Assembly (NCBI RefSeq): GCF_030409685.1
Contig: NZ_JAUFQJ010000015.1
Location: 310,001 to 374,000, forward strand
DNA length: 64,000 nt
Direction of reading: 5' to 3'
From: Ferruginibacter paludis
GTDB taxonomy: Bacteria > Bacteroidota > Bacteroidia > Chitinophagales > Chitinophagaceae
Position 1 is the stretch's first letter; each line of letters begins with the position of its first letter. Position numbers and translations under genes: made by a program. Positions 21,969 to 31,313 of this stretch are shown here, piece by piece. The notes under the pieces were generated by a model. The model was not told the origin of the DNA. It worked only from the letters and a program-made list of their open reading frames with translations, and did no database searches.

Positions 21969-22913
21969 TTATTTACCCATGACCTTATCCCACAGCTGCG
22001 GAATTCTTTTGATCCATACCAGTTCCCTCCTGGCTAAAACTGCATCCTGGGCCGGGGTGCCCCAATAAGTTTTGTTACCCTCCAGGCTATGTGTTACTCC
22101 TGATGTACCCAGCAGTACCGCATTGGCTCCAATGGTCAATGTTTTATTAACAACCACCTGTCCCCAAAGTGTAACACCATCTTCAATGATAACACAGCCA
22201 GCAACAACTACCTGAGCAGCGATCAAACAGTTTTTTCCAATCACCGTATCGTGACCAATATGCACCAGGTTATCAAACTTGGTTCCTTTACCAATTTTTG
22301 TGACTGCACTCACACCCCGATCGATGGTACAACCGGCTCCAATTTCTACATTGTCTTCAATTAAAACGATGCCGCAACTGCTCATTTTTTTGTACCAAAC
22401 GTCCCTGTTTTTTTTGGTGTTGAAATAGAAGGCGTCGCTGCCGATCACAGTGCCGGAATGTATCTCTACTTCATCGCCCAAAATGCAATTATCATAAATA
22501 CTAACATTAGGATGAATGATGCAATTTTTACCAATGCGCACATTGTTTCCAACAAAACAGTTTGGCATAATTACCGTTCCTTCACCTATGATAGCACTGT
22601 CGCTGATGGCTTTTAAGGATGCTTTGAAAGGTGAAAAATGTTCAACAATTTTACTGTATGCTTCAAAAGGATCCGCTACAATCAGCAATGCTTTTCCATC
22701 AGGCACCGTTGCTGTTTTATTGATGATGATAAAGCTTGCAGCGCTGTTAATGCACTTGTCATAATACTTTGGATGATCAACAAAAACAAGATCGCCTTCC
22801 ATAACATTGTGTATCTCGTTGATGCCGGTAGCGGAGCCGTTTACATTACCAATTAATTCTGCACCAATGAAGGAGGCTATCCATTGTACAGAAACAGGAG
22901 AAGGGAATTGCAT
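21969..22913 (-). CDS. LpxD-like UDP-3-O-acylglucosamine N-acyltransferase
   Basis: LpxD adds the N-linked acyl chain in lipid A synthesis. The 314-aa protein has the N-terminal LpxD uridine-binding region (about 1-100) and left-handed beta-helix hexapeptide repeats (about 110-290). The segment FDNLVHIGHDTVIG holds the expected catalytic histidine. It stands alone rather than beside lpxC or fabZ, so it may be a second LpxD paralogue, as many Bacteroidota carry. Confidence 0.88.
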   Translation of the reverse strand: MQFPSPVSVQWIASFIGAELIGNVNGSATGINEIHNVMEGDLVFVDHPKYYDKCINSAASFIIINKTATVPDGKALLIVADPFEAYSKIVEHFSPFKASLKAISDSAIIGEGTVIMPNCFVGNNVRIGKNCIIHPNVSIYDNCILGDEVEIHSGTVIGSDAFYFNTKKNRDVWYKKMSSCGIVLIEDNVEIGAGCTIDRGVSAVTKIGKGTKFDNLVHIGHDTVIGKNCLIAAQVVVAGCVIIEDGVTLWGQVVVNKTLTIGANAVLLGTSGVTHSLEGNKTYWGTPAQDAVLARRELVWIKRIPQLWDKVMGK

Positions 22914-23484
22914 GCAATAAAATTTTTGTCAAAGGTAGGCTGCTTTGTTTTATAAGCGCAGCATCAAAATATTTGTATTGAAGCATCAAAAATGCACGCC
23001 GCAGTCAAAATTTTTCTAAATTTTTTTTCATCAAAAAAATCATAACAAGAGGTTCCGGTATGGCAAAATAAAAACCGCAATGGTGCTGATATAATTTATC
23101 ACCGCACCTGATTACATAAACTACAAATCGCTGAAATACCTGTAAAATCAATACTTTCAGCGAACTGCTATTTTTCAATGCACATCAAAAATAAAATTGA
23201 CTGCTTCCATTTTGCTCTCATCGTTTTGTAAGATGCGCTAAAACATGCAGCCCTTATCCACAGCTCAAAATAAAATGTGCATAAAATTTATTAAAATAAT
23301 TTTTCAGATAGAATAAATTCTTTTTAATATTGTGTAAGGAAATTTATTTCCTGGTACTTACTAACCCATTAATATAACAAAGCCTGGCTATTAAACGTCG
23401 GGCTTTATTATTTTTACAACACATTCAGCCGGGTTTATTTTACTGCTCATTGTTCAATTTTATTCATCTATAATTTTCTTTCTG
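22914..23484. other. 571-bp AT-rich intergenic region with one DnaA box
   Basis: No gene is supported. A perfect DnaA-box sequence TTATCCACA lies at 23254-23262 within very AT-rich DNA. No cluster of further boxes is seen, so I do not call an origin. A hairpin near 23381-23406 precedes the pseudouridine synthase gene. Confidence 0.45.
23381..23415 (+). terminator. Small hairpin with T-rich tail upstream of the pseudouridine synthase
   Basis: AAAGCC pairs with GGCTTT around a loop of about 14 nt and is followed by ATTATTTTT. It could be an attenuator or the end of a small RNA. Weak evidence. Confidence 0.35.
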
Positions 23485-24099
23485 TTGGAATATTACTGCA
23501 TCGTTTACAAACCGTTTAATGTGTTATCGCAATTTACATCTGGTGATGGTAAACAAACACTCGCTGATTATTTTGAAGTACCCAATGATGTGTATTCAGC
23601 AGGAAGACTGGATTACGACAGTGAGGGTTTGCTTGTACTTACCAATGATAAAAAACTCAATCATCAATTACTCAATCCATCCTTTGCACACGAACGGGAA
23701 TATTGGGTGCAGGTAGATGGAGCAATAACGGATGAAGCGATGCATGATTTACAAATGGGCGTCGACATCAATGTGGATGGAAAGATGTACCGTACAAAAA
23801 AATGCAAGGTGGCTCCGTTTAAAACTGCACCTGTTGTACCTGATAGAAATCCACCTATCCGCTTTAGAAAAAACATACCCACCAGCTGGATAAAAATGAT
23901 TCTTACAGAAGGTAAGAACAGGCAGGTAAGAAAGATGACAGCGGCAGTTGGATTTCCCACCTTGCGATTGATTCGCTACCGCATAGAAAAGTGTAGCATT
24001 GATGCCCTGCAGCCCGGCGAAATGCGCATACTAACTTCCGGCGAAGCATACCATTTTCTCTTTAATGGTAAAAATGATCCGCTTAAAGTAAACAAATGA
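23485..24099 (+). CDS. rRNA pseudouridine synthase (RluE/RsuA family)
   Basis: The 204-aa enzyme lacks an S4 domain and matches the short RluE-like type that modifies 23S rRNA. The catalytic aspartate is in AGRLDYDSEGLLVLTND, and the downstream TEGKNRQVRKM motif binds RNA. The start is a TTG at 23485 giving MEYYCIVYKPFN, where the YKPF motif makes the reading certain. The specific target base is inferred from length and family only. Confidence 0.88.
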   Translation: MEYYCIVYKPFNVLSQFTSGDGKQTLADYFEVPNDVYSAGRLDYDSEGLLVLTNDKKLNHQLLNPSFAHEREYWVQVDGAITDEAMHDLQMGVDINVDGKMYRTKKCKVAPFKTAPVVPDRNPPIRFRKNIPTSWIKMILTEGKNRQVRKMTAAVGFPTLRLIRYRIEKCSIDALQPGEMRILTSGEAYHFLFNGKNDPLKVNK

Positions 24100-24164
24100 G
24101 TTTATTCCTATAACTTGTAGCCTCTTTAATACAACATTGCAACTTATAAAATAATAACCGCACT

Positions 24165-25040
24165 ATGCTTAAATCAATGACTGGCTTTGGCCGGGCAGAA
24201 CAAACAGTAAATGATAAAACATTTTTGGTAGAAATAAAGTCATTGAATGGCAAACAGTTTGAAATGCAGTTGCGGCTGCCGCCATTGCTTCGTCCGTATG
24301 AATTTGAAATACGCAATATTTTACAGGAGCAATTGGTAAGGGGCACTATTGATTGTGTAATCACCATCAAACAAAATGGCACTTCCAAACCGGTTAACAT
24401 CAATACTGATTTAATCAAGGCTTATTACCGCCAGATTGAAGAGCTGGCAGGTGAACTAAGTATTGATACCAATTCTGTTTTAAGTGCCTTGTTGCGCCTC
24501 CCTGAGGTGGTAACTCCCACCAACGACATGCTGAATGATACCGATTTTGAAGACTTTAAAAAAGTGTTGCAAACAGCCCTCACAGAATTAAATAAGCACC
24601 GGGAAGAAGAAGGTGCCAGCCTGGAGAAGGATCTTATTAAACGCATTACCAACATCAATGCGCAGGAAGAAGCCATCGTACTACTGGAACCCAACCGCAT
24701 GAAACGCATCCGCGAAGAAATAGTACAGCTGCTGGAAGAACATGTAGGCAAAGAAAATTATGATGGCAACAGGCTGGAGCAGGAACTGATTTACTACATC
24801 GAAAAAATTGACATTCACGAAGAGCAGGTTCGGTTAAAACAACACTGCGAATATTTTATAAGCCTGCTGGCAGACAAGGATGAAGCAAAAGGTAAAAAAT
24901 TATCGTTCGTGATACAGGAAATTGGCCGTGAAATTAACACCACAGGCAGTAAGGCGTATGATGCCGGCATTCAGAAGTGCGTGGTAACAATGAAAGATGA
25001 GTTGGAAAAAGCAAAAGAACAGGTGCTGAATGTGTTGTAA
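24165..25040 (+). CDS. yicC: YicC-family endoribonuclease
   Basis: The 291-aa protein has the full-length YicC architecture: an N-terminal domain opening with MLKSMTGFGRAE and a C-terminal DUF1732 domain with the highly conserved end (GKKLSFVIQEIGREINTTGSK). YicC proteins are associated with RNA turnover in E. coli and B. subtilis. It sits between the pseudouridine synthase and gldH genes, all on plus with short gaps, and gmk lies 7.8 kb further on. Confidence 0.93.
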   Translation: MLKSMTGFGRAEQTVNDKTFLVEIKSLNGKQFEMQLRLPPLLRPYEFEIRNILQEQLVRGTIDCVITIKQNGTSKPVNINTDLIKAYYRQIEELAGELSIDTNSVLSALLRLPEVVTPTNDMLNDTDFEDFKKVLQTALTELNKHREEEGASLEKDLIKRITNINAQEEAIVLLEPNRMKRIREEIVQLLEEHVGKENYDGNRLEQELIYYIEKIDIHEEQVRLKQHCEYFISLLADKDEAKGKKLSFVIQEIGREINTTGSKAYDAGIQKCVVTMKDELEKAKEQVLNVL

Positions 25041-25121
25041 TATCATTTGGATACTTCGGCGATAGACGATAGAGGCAGTGGCTAATCGCTAAAGAGTTTT
25101 ATTTTTGTATAAATTTTTGTT

Positions 25122-25622
25122 GTGAGCATAAAGGCATATTTACCCGTTACAAATCATCGTTTTTTATTTGCCACCATTCTTGTTGCAAGTATGTGGCTCA
25201 CCGCCTGCAAAAGGATGGATGTGTTTGAAAAAAATGTGGTGATACCCAACAACCAATGGGCATTTAGTTTAGAACCTGTTTTTGATTTTACCATACAGGA
25301 CACTACCGCTTCGTACAATATCTACATTGTATTACGCCATACGGATGCTTACCGGTACAACAATATCTGGCTTAAAGTAGGCACCCAGTCGCCGGGAGAT
25401 AAAATGCGTACCCAGCAATTTGAATTGCAACTGGGCTCGGATGCAAGGGGCTGGGAAGGGACAGGCATGGATGATATCTGGGAAGTAAGAAAATTAATTA
25501 CCAGCTCCCCGGTAAAGTTCAACAAGCCCGGCACTTACAGGTTCCAGGTTGGTCAAATCATGCGGGAAAATCCTTTGCCGAACATTATGAATGCCGGAAT
25601 CCGGATTGAAAAAGTGCAGTAG
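25122..25622 (+). CDS. gldH: Gliding motility lipoprotein GldH
   Basis: GldH is required for gliding and type IX secretion in Flavobacterium. The 166-aa protein has an N-terminal signal (about 13-28) ending in a lipobox-like WLTACKR, then the family segments VFEKNVVIPNNQWAF and LRHTDAYRYNNIWLKV. Length matches GldH. A promoter-like TATTTTTG lies close upstream (about 25101). Confidence 0.9.
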   Translation: MSIKAYLPVTNHRFLFATILVASMWLTACKRMDVFEKNVVIPNNQWAFSLEPVFDFTIQDTTASYNIYIVLRHTDAYRYNNIWLKVGTQSPGDKMRTQQFELQLGSDARGWEGTGMDDIWEVRKLITSSPVKFNKPGTYRFQVGQIMRENPLPNIMNAGIRIEKVQ

Positions 25623-25739
25623 ATTGCTTCGTCGATAATGGTTGTAAATAAATTTTTTCCTGTTACCTTATCCAAAGAAGTATTTATATAGCTTGCCCAA
25701 CTACCATCAAAGTCAATTTAATAACACCATGATATTATA

Positions 25740-26720
25740 ATGACATTTCCCTCTTTTAAAACAAAACGTTTACGGCTGATTTTTGCGGTGTACTGGGTGT
25801 TGCTGATCTATATTGTATCGGCCCTGATGTATTGGTTTATTGCCCTTAACAGGCAGAACCACCAGATGATACAATTTGAAACAGAGCAGCTGAAAAAGGA
25901 CAGTGCCGGTTATTATGATGCCATTCAGCAATTGAATGCAGCAGAAAAAAGAAAGACAATTCAATACATTGGCGAAGGCAGTATTTTTTTGTTGCTGATA
26001 CTGGCCAGCGCCGTTTTTATTTACCGTGCGGTAAGGCAGCAGCTGATCTCCACTCAGCAGCAACAAAATTTTATGATGGCCATTACGCATGAATTAAAAA
26101 CGCCTATTGCCGTAACCAAGTTAAATTTAGAAACCCTGCAAAGACGAAAGCTGGACGAAACACAACAGCAAAGACTGTTGCAGAATACCATACAGGAAAC
26201 CAACCGCCTCAATGCGCTTTGTAACAATATGCTGCTGGCATCGCAGATAGAAGCCGGCGGATACAGTATAACAAAGGAAGATATTAACTTAGCAGAATTG
26301 GTAAACGAGTGCGTGCAGGATTGTATCATCCGCTACCCGCAACGGCAGATTAAAGCCAGCATTGGCGAAAATATATTTATAATGGGCGATCGCCTGTTGT
26401 TGCAAATGGGCGTAAATAACCTGATTGATAATGCCATCAAATATTCCCCCAAAGAGACGCCGGTATACATCTTGTTGAAAGAACAAAATAAGGAAATCAG
26501 TTTTTCGGTGAAGGATGAAGGAAAAGGAATTGATGATACTGAAAAGAAAAAAGTGTTTGATAAATATTACCGCACCGGTAACCAGGCAACAAAGGGCGCC
26601 AAGGGAACCGGGCTGGGTTTGTATCTTACAAAAAAAATTGCGCAGCAACACAATGCAACAGTTTTATTGACGGATAATGTACCCGCTGGCTGTAATTTTA
26701 CCATTCTTTTCAGGCAATAG
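25740..26720 (+). CDS. Sensor histidine kinase
   Basis: The 326-aa membrane kinase has TM helices at about 12-34 and 80-96 enclosing a short periplasmic loop. A HisKA domain follows with H117 in ITHELKTPIAV, and an HATPase domain with N-box VNNLIDNAIKYS, G1 DEGKGID and G2 GTGLGLYLTKK. It is 32 bp from the response regulator gene and surely partners it. The signal is unknown. Confidence 0.93.
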   Translation: MTFPSFKTKRLRLIFAVYWVLLIYIVSALMYWFIALNRQNHQMIQFETEQLKKDSAGYYDAIQQLNAAEKRKTIQYIGEGSIFLLLILASAVFIYRAVRQQLISTQQQQNFMMAITHELKTPIAVTKLNLETLQRRKLDETQQQRLLQNTIQETNRLNALCNNMLLASQIEAGGYSITKEDINLAELVNECVQDCIIRYPQRQIKASIGENIFIMGDRLLLQMGVNNLIDNAIKYSPKETPVYILLKEQNKEISFSVKDEGKGIDDTEKKKVFDKYYRTGNQATKGAKGTGLGLYLTKKIAQQHNATVLLTDNVPAGCNFTILFRQ

Positions 26721-26752
26721 CTATTGCAGGTATAAACAATAAACAAATTAAG

Positions 26753-27460
26753 ATGGCAGAAAATAAGATTTCGATTTTACTGGTGGAAGATGAAGAAAAT
26801 CTGCAGGAAGCTTTAAAGCTGAATCTGGAACTGGAAGACTATGAAGTAACCTGCGCTTCTGACGGGCTGGAAGCATTGAAAGCGGTACAGCAGGAACATT
26901 TTGATTTGATGATACTGGACGTGATGTTACCGGAGCTGGATGGCATCAGTGTTTGTGAAAGCATCCGTTTGCAAAACAATGATATTCCCATTTTAATATT
27001 AAGTGCCAAAAACAGCAGTGCTGACCGGGTACTCGGTTTAAAAAAAGGCGCCGATGATTATTTAACCAAACCTTTTAACCTGGAAGAATTATTGTTGCGG
27101 GTAAATAAACTGGTGGCAAAAAGCAAGCGCCTGGCAATCAGAAAACCGCTGGAACAAATTTATAAATTCGGTAAAAACCAGGTAGACTTTAAAGCCCTGG
27201 AATGCATTACCAAAGATGGTGAAGTGATTGAGTTAACAAAAAAAGAAATCATGCTGCTAAAGCTGCTGATTGAAAATAAAAATGAAGTGGTTACCAGGGA
27301 AAAAATTTTACAGGCTGTATGGGGCTACAATGTATATCCTACTACCCGTACCATCGACAACTTCATTTTAAGCTTCCGTAAATATTTTGAAGAAGACAGC
27401 CGCAATCCAAAATACTTTCATTCTGTAAGAGGCGTGGGATATAAGTTTACAGAGGTCTGA
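26753..27460 (+). CDS. OmpR-family response regulator
   Basis: The 235-aa protein has a receiver domain (about 7-120) with phosphoacceptor D56 in MILDVMLPELDG, the conserved lysine in LSAKNS, and a winged-helix DNA-binding domain (about 135-232) with TTRTIDNFILSFRKYFE. It is the partner of the kinase encoded immediately upstream. Confidence 0.95.
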   Translation: MAENKISILLVEDEENLQEALKLNLELEDYEVTCASDGLEALKAVQQEHFDLMILDVMLPELDGISVCESIRLQNNDIPILILSAKNSSADRVLGLKKGADDYLTKPFNLEELLLRVNKLVAKSKRLAIRKPLEQIYKFGKNQVDFKALECITKDGEVIELTKKEIMLLKLLIENKNEVVTREKILQAVWGYNVYPTTRTIDNFILSFRKYFEEDSRNPKYFHSVRGVGYKFTEV

Positions 27461-27464
27461 ATCA

Positions 27465-29369
27465 TTAAACCGCATCAAAAGCACGAATAATGTTAGTGGC
27501 TGTCTGGTACATTTCCTGCATTTTATTTTCATCTGTAAAGGGCGTATACAATTGCCACTCTATATCATCCAGTAATTGTTGTACCTGCAGGCTTGTACCG
27601 ACACCAATACCTTTTTTATCCAGTTCCTCAGCAATTCTTTTTTTATTGATTGTTTCTACGGGAACAGCCAGGCGGCTGGCTAAAAACCGGCGCATTTCGG
27701 CATTCAGTGTTTCATAAAATGGTTTGCTGTTCTGTTGCACCAGGTGATATTCTGTATGTGCCAAAGGATTGGCAGGTAGTTGTTCCTCTTTTTTTGTTTC
27801 AGCTAATTTAATTGCTTCTTGTTCCGCTTTACGGTTAACTGCTACTACATGTTCTTTGCTGTTTTCTTTCTTAACCCAAAAAAACAAACCTGCAAAAATC
27901 AAGAGTGCTACCGGAATAATAATCCAAAGCCGGTTGCTGAAAATAGTAGCCGAAACACGCTCGTTGGTACTGCGGTCATCAGCAACATATTTTGCAGTAT
28001 TGTTCTTCCCGGTTCCTGCCGTAACGGTAATGGTTACAGGTTTGGTGCTGATTATTTTATAACTGTGTTGTACCGGATCAAAGTAACTGTATTCAACTGC
28101 GGGCAACGTATAGGTTCCTGCTTTTTTAACTGTGAATGAATATTCAAAACCCTTGCTGCCGCTGATTGGTACGTCCAGTTTATTGAGTGATTCTACCACT
28201 CTTGGTTCGTAACTTTCAATGCCATCAGGCCATTTAATTTCCGGGGCGTTCAGTAAATTCATATTGCCACGACCAGTAATGGTAAACTGAAATTTGCCGG
28301 CATCATCCGTTGAAAAAGTTGATTTTTCTACACCGGCATCCAAAGTAAAACTACCAACAGCACCGTTAAAAGAAGCAGGCTTGTTTGTATCTGGTAATGG
28401 CTTCACATTAATGATCAGCGGCTTGCTTTGCAGCGTAACTTTTTCATCCTGCATGGCATCAGCCGGCAAGCCGGCAAAACCCAAATCTTCCAGCAACGCA
28501 TCTGTACTTCCGCGGCGGCTTTTAAAATAATCTTCCTTCACAAAATGAATGGTGTTTTCTACTTCCGCAATTTCTGCTTCCATGGCGCCGGCCTGCAACG
28601 GATACAATTGCGACTTGCGCAGCGTATACACATTATATTCTTTGCCGTTCAATTTTTCGGTGGCATAATATGGCCGGCCGGGCTGGCTCAGGTCAACAAC
28701 AGAAAAGCCATTGAAGGAAGGATTTTTGGTGATATTACTTTCCGATTTTAACCGGGTATACAATTTATAATTTACTACCACCGGTTCACCAACATAACAG
28801 CTTGTTTTATCTGCATCTACTTTAATAAAAATATTTTTAGCAACCTTCTCCTGCACATTTTCTCCCTTCTTTAAAATATAATCCCTGTTATCCGCACGCG
28901 GCATGCCGTCGTCGTATAAAGAGGATAGGCCACTAAAGGGAAAGTTGCCGCTGTTTCGGTTGGAAGCAGCCGATGATGTTGCATTGGTAACCTGTAATTT
29001 TACCGCATTGCTTTTAAGTGTTTTGCCATCCGCTTTTGCAATGGCTTCACCAATGGTAAAATTACCTTTTGCTCTGGGTTGCAGCTCGTAGGTAAGGCCG
29101 ATAGATTGCCTGGTAACGCCATTCACGGTTTCAACACTGCTCTCCTGGTTGGGGCCGCTTACTACAATAAAATCTTTAAATGAAGGGGGAATTATTTGCT
29201 GTACATCCTGTGCATTTTCAACCATCAGCCGCAATTCGGTTGTTTCATTTTTACCAATTACAGCAGGCGAAACGGAAGCCGAAAACCGCACCTGTGCCAG
29301 TACATTGCACTGGCAAAAAAAGCACGCTAATAAAATCAATAGTAATAATCTCTTCGATAAAGCATTCAT
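27465..29369 (-). CDS. batD: BatD-family protein
   Basis: The 634-aa protein has a signal peptide (about 1-25), tandem beta-sandwich regions typical of the oxygen-tolerance BatD family (VSPAVIGKNETTELRLMVENA and repeated YSFTVKKAGTYTLPAVEYSYFDP-like segments), a single TM helix near 485-505 and a charged cytoplasmic tail. Bat proteins usually stand in a batA-E operon with a MoxR ATPase; none is adjacent here. It converges on the response-regulator gene with only 4 bp between the stops. Confidence 0.88.
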   Translation of the reverse strand: MNALSKRLLLLILLACFFCQCNVLAQVRFSASVSPAVIGKNETTELRLMVENAQDVQQIIPPSFKDFIVVSGPNQESSVETVNGVTRQSIGLTYELQPRAKGNFTIGEAIAKADGKTLKSNAVKLQVTNATSSAASNRNSGNFPFSGLSSLYDDGMPRADNRDYILKKGENVQEKVAKNIFIKVDADKTSCYVGEPVVVNYKLYTRLKSESNITKNPSFNGFSVVDLSQPGRPYYATEKLNGKEYNVYTLRKSQLYPLQAGAMEAEIAEVENTIHFVKEDYFKSRRGSTDALLEDLGFAGLPADAMQDEKVTLQSKPLIINVKPLPDTNKPASFNGAVGSFTLDAGVEKSTFSTDDAGKFQFTITGRGNMNLLNAPEIKWPDGIESYEPRVVESLNKLDVPISGSKGFEYSFTVKKAGTYTLPAVEYSYFDPVQHSYKIISTKPVTITVTAGTGKNNTAKYVADDRSTNERVSATIFSNRLWIIIPVALLIFAGLFFWVKKENSKEHVVAVNRKAEQEAIKLAETKKEEQLPANPLAHTEYHLVQQNSKPFYETLNAEMRRFLASRLAVPVETINKKRIAEELDKKGIGVGTSLQVQQLLDDIEWQLYTPFTDENKMQEMYQTATNIIRAFDAV

Positions 29370-29495
29370 AATAACTGGTAATACAAAAGTAAATTATAGC
29401 GAAGCTGTAATGTAACAGAAAAATAGAAATGATTGTAAAAAACTGTTAAATGAAGCTGCCTTAATGTGACCTTGAATTGTTCTTTGTTAACCACA

Positions 29496-30197
29496 CTAAA
29501 GATCGCCCAACTGAGGCCGTATCACAATATCCTCCACCACAGCCTGCAGAGATAATTTAGTGGCTGCTATAATCATGGCAGCAATATCATTGGCTTCCAT
29601 AATCCGGTGGTTGCTGTTATCAAAATCTCCCCACGAATCGGTCATTACGGCACCGGGATAAACCGCTGTTACTTTAATATTATAAGGCTTCAACTCTTCC
29701 CGTAAATTTTTACTAAACCCCATAAGCGCAAATTTGCTGATGCTGTAACTGCCACCATTTGCGTAAGCCTGTAAAGATGCAATGGAACAAAGGTTAAAAA
29801 TATGTCCCTGTTTGGCCGCCATCATCGCAGGCAGCAACTGTCTTGTAAGCTGGTAGGCACTGTACACATTAACCGCCATCATTTGTTCCAGCAGGCCTTC
29901 CGGTTCATTATATACACTGCCCGGCAAAAATTGTCCCGCGTTATTGATCAGCACATCTGCAGTACCCGCTTTTTGTAAAATCCATTCAGCAAATTTTTTA
30001 TTGTCTTCCTTATTGGCAACATCTGCCACCATGGCGTTAATGGTACTGTCGGGATATTTTACCTGCAGTTCTGCCACCGTATTGTAAAGGGCCACTTCGT
30101 TGCGGGCACATAAAAAAAGTTCGTGATTGTCTGCGGCAAAAGCGGTAGCCACAGCTTTACCAATTCCTTTAGAAGCTCCTGTTATTACTATATTCAT
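29496..30197 (-). CDS. Short-chain dehydrogenase/reductase
   Basis: The 233-aa classical SDR has TGASKGIGKA (7-16), NNAGQF and the YSISK catalytic Tyr-Lys pair. Substrate specificity cannot be told. It is a single gene, divergent from the YjjG-type nucleotidase across a 322-bp gap. Confidence 0.9.
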   Translation of the reverse strand: MNIVITGASKGIGKAVATAFAADNHELFLCARNEVALYNTVAELQVKYPDSTINAMVADVANKEDNKKFAEWILQKAGTADVLINNAGQFLPGSVYNEPEGLLEQMMAVNVYSAYQLTRQLLPAMMAAKQGHIFNLCSIASLQAYANGGSYSISKFALMGFSKNLREELKPYNIKVTAVYPGAVMTDSWGDFDNSNHRIMEANDIAAMIIAATKLSLQAVVEDIVIRPQLGDL

Positions 30198-30239
30198 GGT
30201 AAAAAGGTTAACAGCTGCGCTGTGTAAAATGTTTGTTCA

Positions 30240-30312
30240 AAAAATAATTGTCCGGGCTAAGAAGCAATGTGGTACTTCATTGGCGTCGCACACTTGTACA
30301 ATATTGCTTTAT
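30240..30312 (+). repeat. Dispersed intergenic repeat, copy 6
   Basis: AAATAATTGTCCGGGCTAAG, TGTGG, TTCATTGGCGTCGCAC and ACTTGTACAA appear in order. The same elements occur in copy 7 (minus strand near 34940) and copy 2. It occupies most of the 322-bp gap 30198-30519; nothing else is seen there. Confidence 0.65.
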
Positions 30313-30519
30313 TCAACTTCAGCCATCGGGGCCGAAGTTACGGCACTGCCAGCAGGTTTTAAAAATGCCGTCTGTGCAGGCTGCATCATTTTATAACAAT
30401 ACCTTTTATAAATGCCATACATGATTTACCATTAGCTTTGCAAAAATAGTGACAGCGTTAAAATAACCAGCCCTGTCTTCCGTTGGGAGACCAGCGAAAT
30501 ACTCAACCATTCCATAAAC

Positions 30520-31218
30520 ATGCCCGAATACAAACATTTATTTTTTGATCTTGACCATACCTTATGGGATTTTGATGCCAACGCCAAAGAAGCGCTGATT
30601 GAAGTGTACGACCATTTTGAACTGGAAGCAAAAGGCGTTCATCCCTTTGTTGATTTTTATAAACACTACCTGCACCACAACGAAATTTTATGGGACAGGT
30701 ACCACAAAGGGTTTATCACCAGCGACGAGTTAAAATGGAAGCGCATGTGGCGTACCATGCTGGAGTTTAAAATTGGCAGCGAGCAACTGGCCAGGGATAT
30801 GAGCGTACATTTTTTAGAGCGCTTACCTGTAAAAAAAATACTGTTTCCGCATACCATTGAAATATTGGACTACCTCACCGCCAAAGGATACGTGCTGCAC
30901 CTCATCACCAACGGTTTTGAAAAAACGCAGTGGAGCAAAATCAACAACAGCGGGCTTAATAAGTACTTTACGCACATGATCACATCAGAAGCAAGCAACA
31001 GCCTGAAGCCGAAAAAAGAAATTTTTGACTTTGCTTTGCAAAAAGCCGGAGCCTCGCTGGCGGAAAGCATTATGCTGGGCGATAACCTGGATGCCGATAT
31101 TCAGGGCGCCATCAATGCGGGCATGGACTGTGTATTTGTAAATCACTTGAAGATAAGCACCGATATCAAGCCAACTTACATCATCCATCACCTGGAAGAG
31201 CTGGAACAAATTTTTTAA
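30520..31218 (+). CDS. YjjG-family pyrimidine nucleotidase (HAD superfamily)
   Basis: The 232-aa HAD hydrolase has motif I FFDLDHTLWDF, motif II LITNG and motif III/IV ending in MLGDNLDADI. YjjG-type enzymes hydrolyse non-canonical pyrimidine nucleotides such as 5-halo-dUMP, a house-cleaning role. Length and motifs fit that subgroup. Confidence 0.88.
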   Translation: MPEYKHLFFDLDHTLWDFDANAKEALIEVYDHFELEAKGVHPFVDFYKHYLHHNEILWDRYHKGFITSDELKWKRMWRTMLEFKIGSEQLARDMSVHFLERLPVKKILFPHTIEILDYLTAKGYVLHLITNGFEKTQWSKINNSGLNKYFTHMITSEASNSLKPKKEIFDFALQKAGASLAESIMLGDNLDADIQGAINAGMDCVFVNHLKISTDIKPTYIIHHLEELEQIF

Positions 31219-31313
31219 ATAAAAAGCTGGTTCGATAATTGAATCAGGGTTTTTTATATAAAATAGGTACTTTCATTTTTTTATTATTGTTCATTTTATA
31301 GCAGCACAAATTT

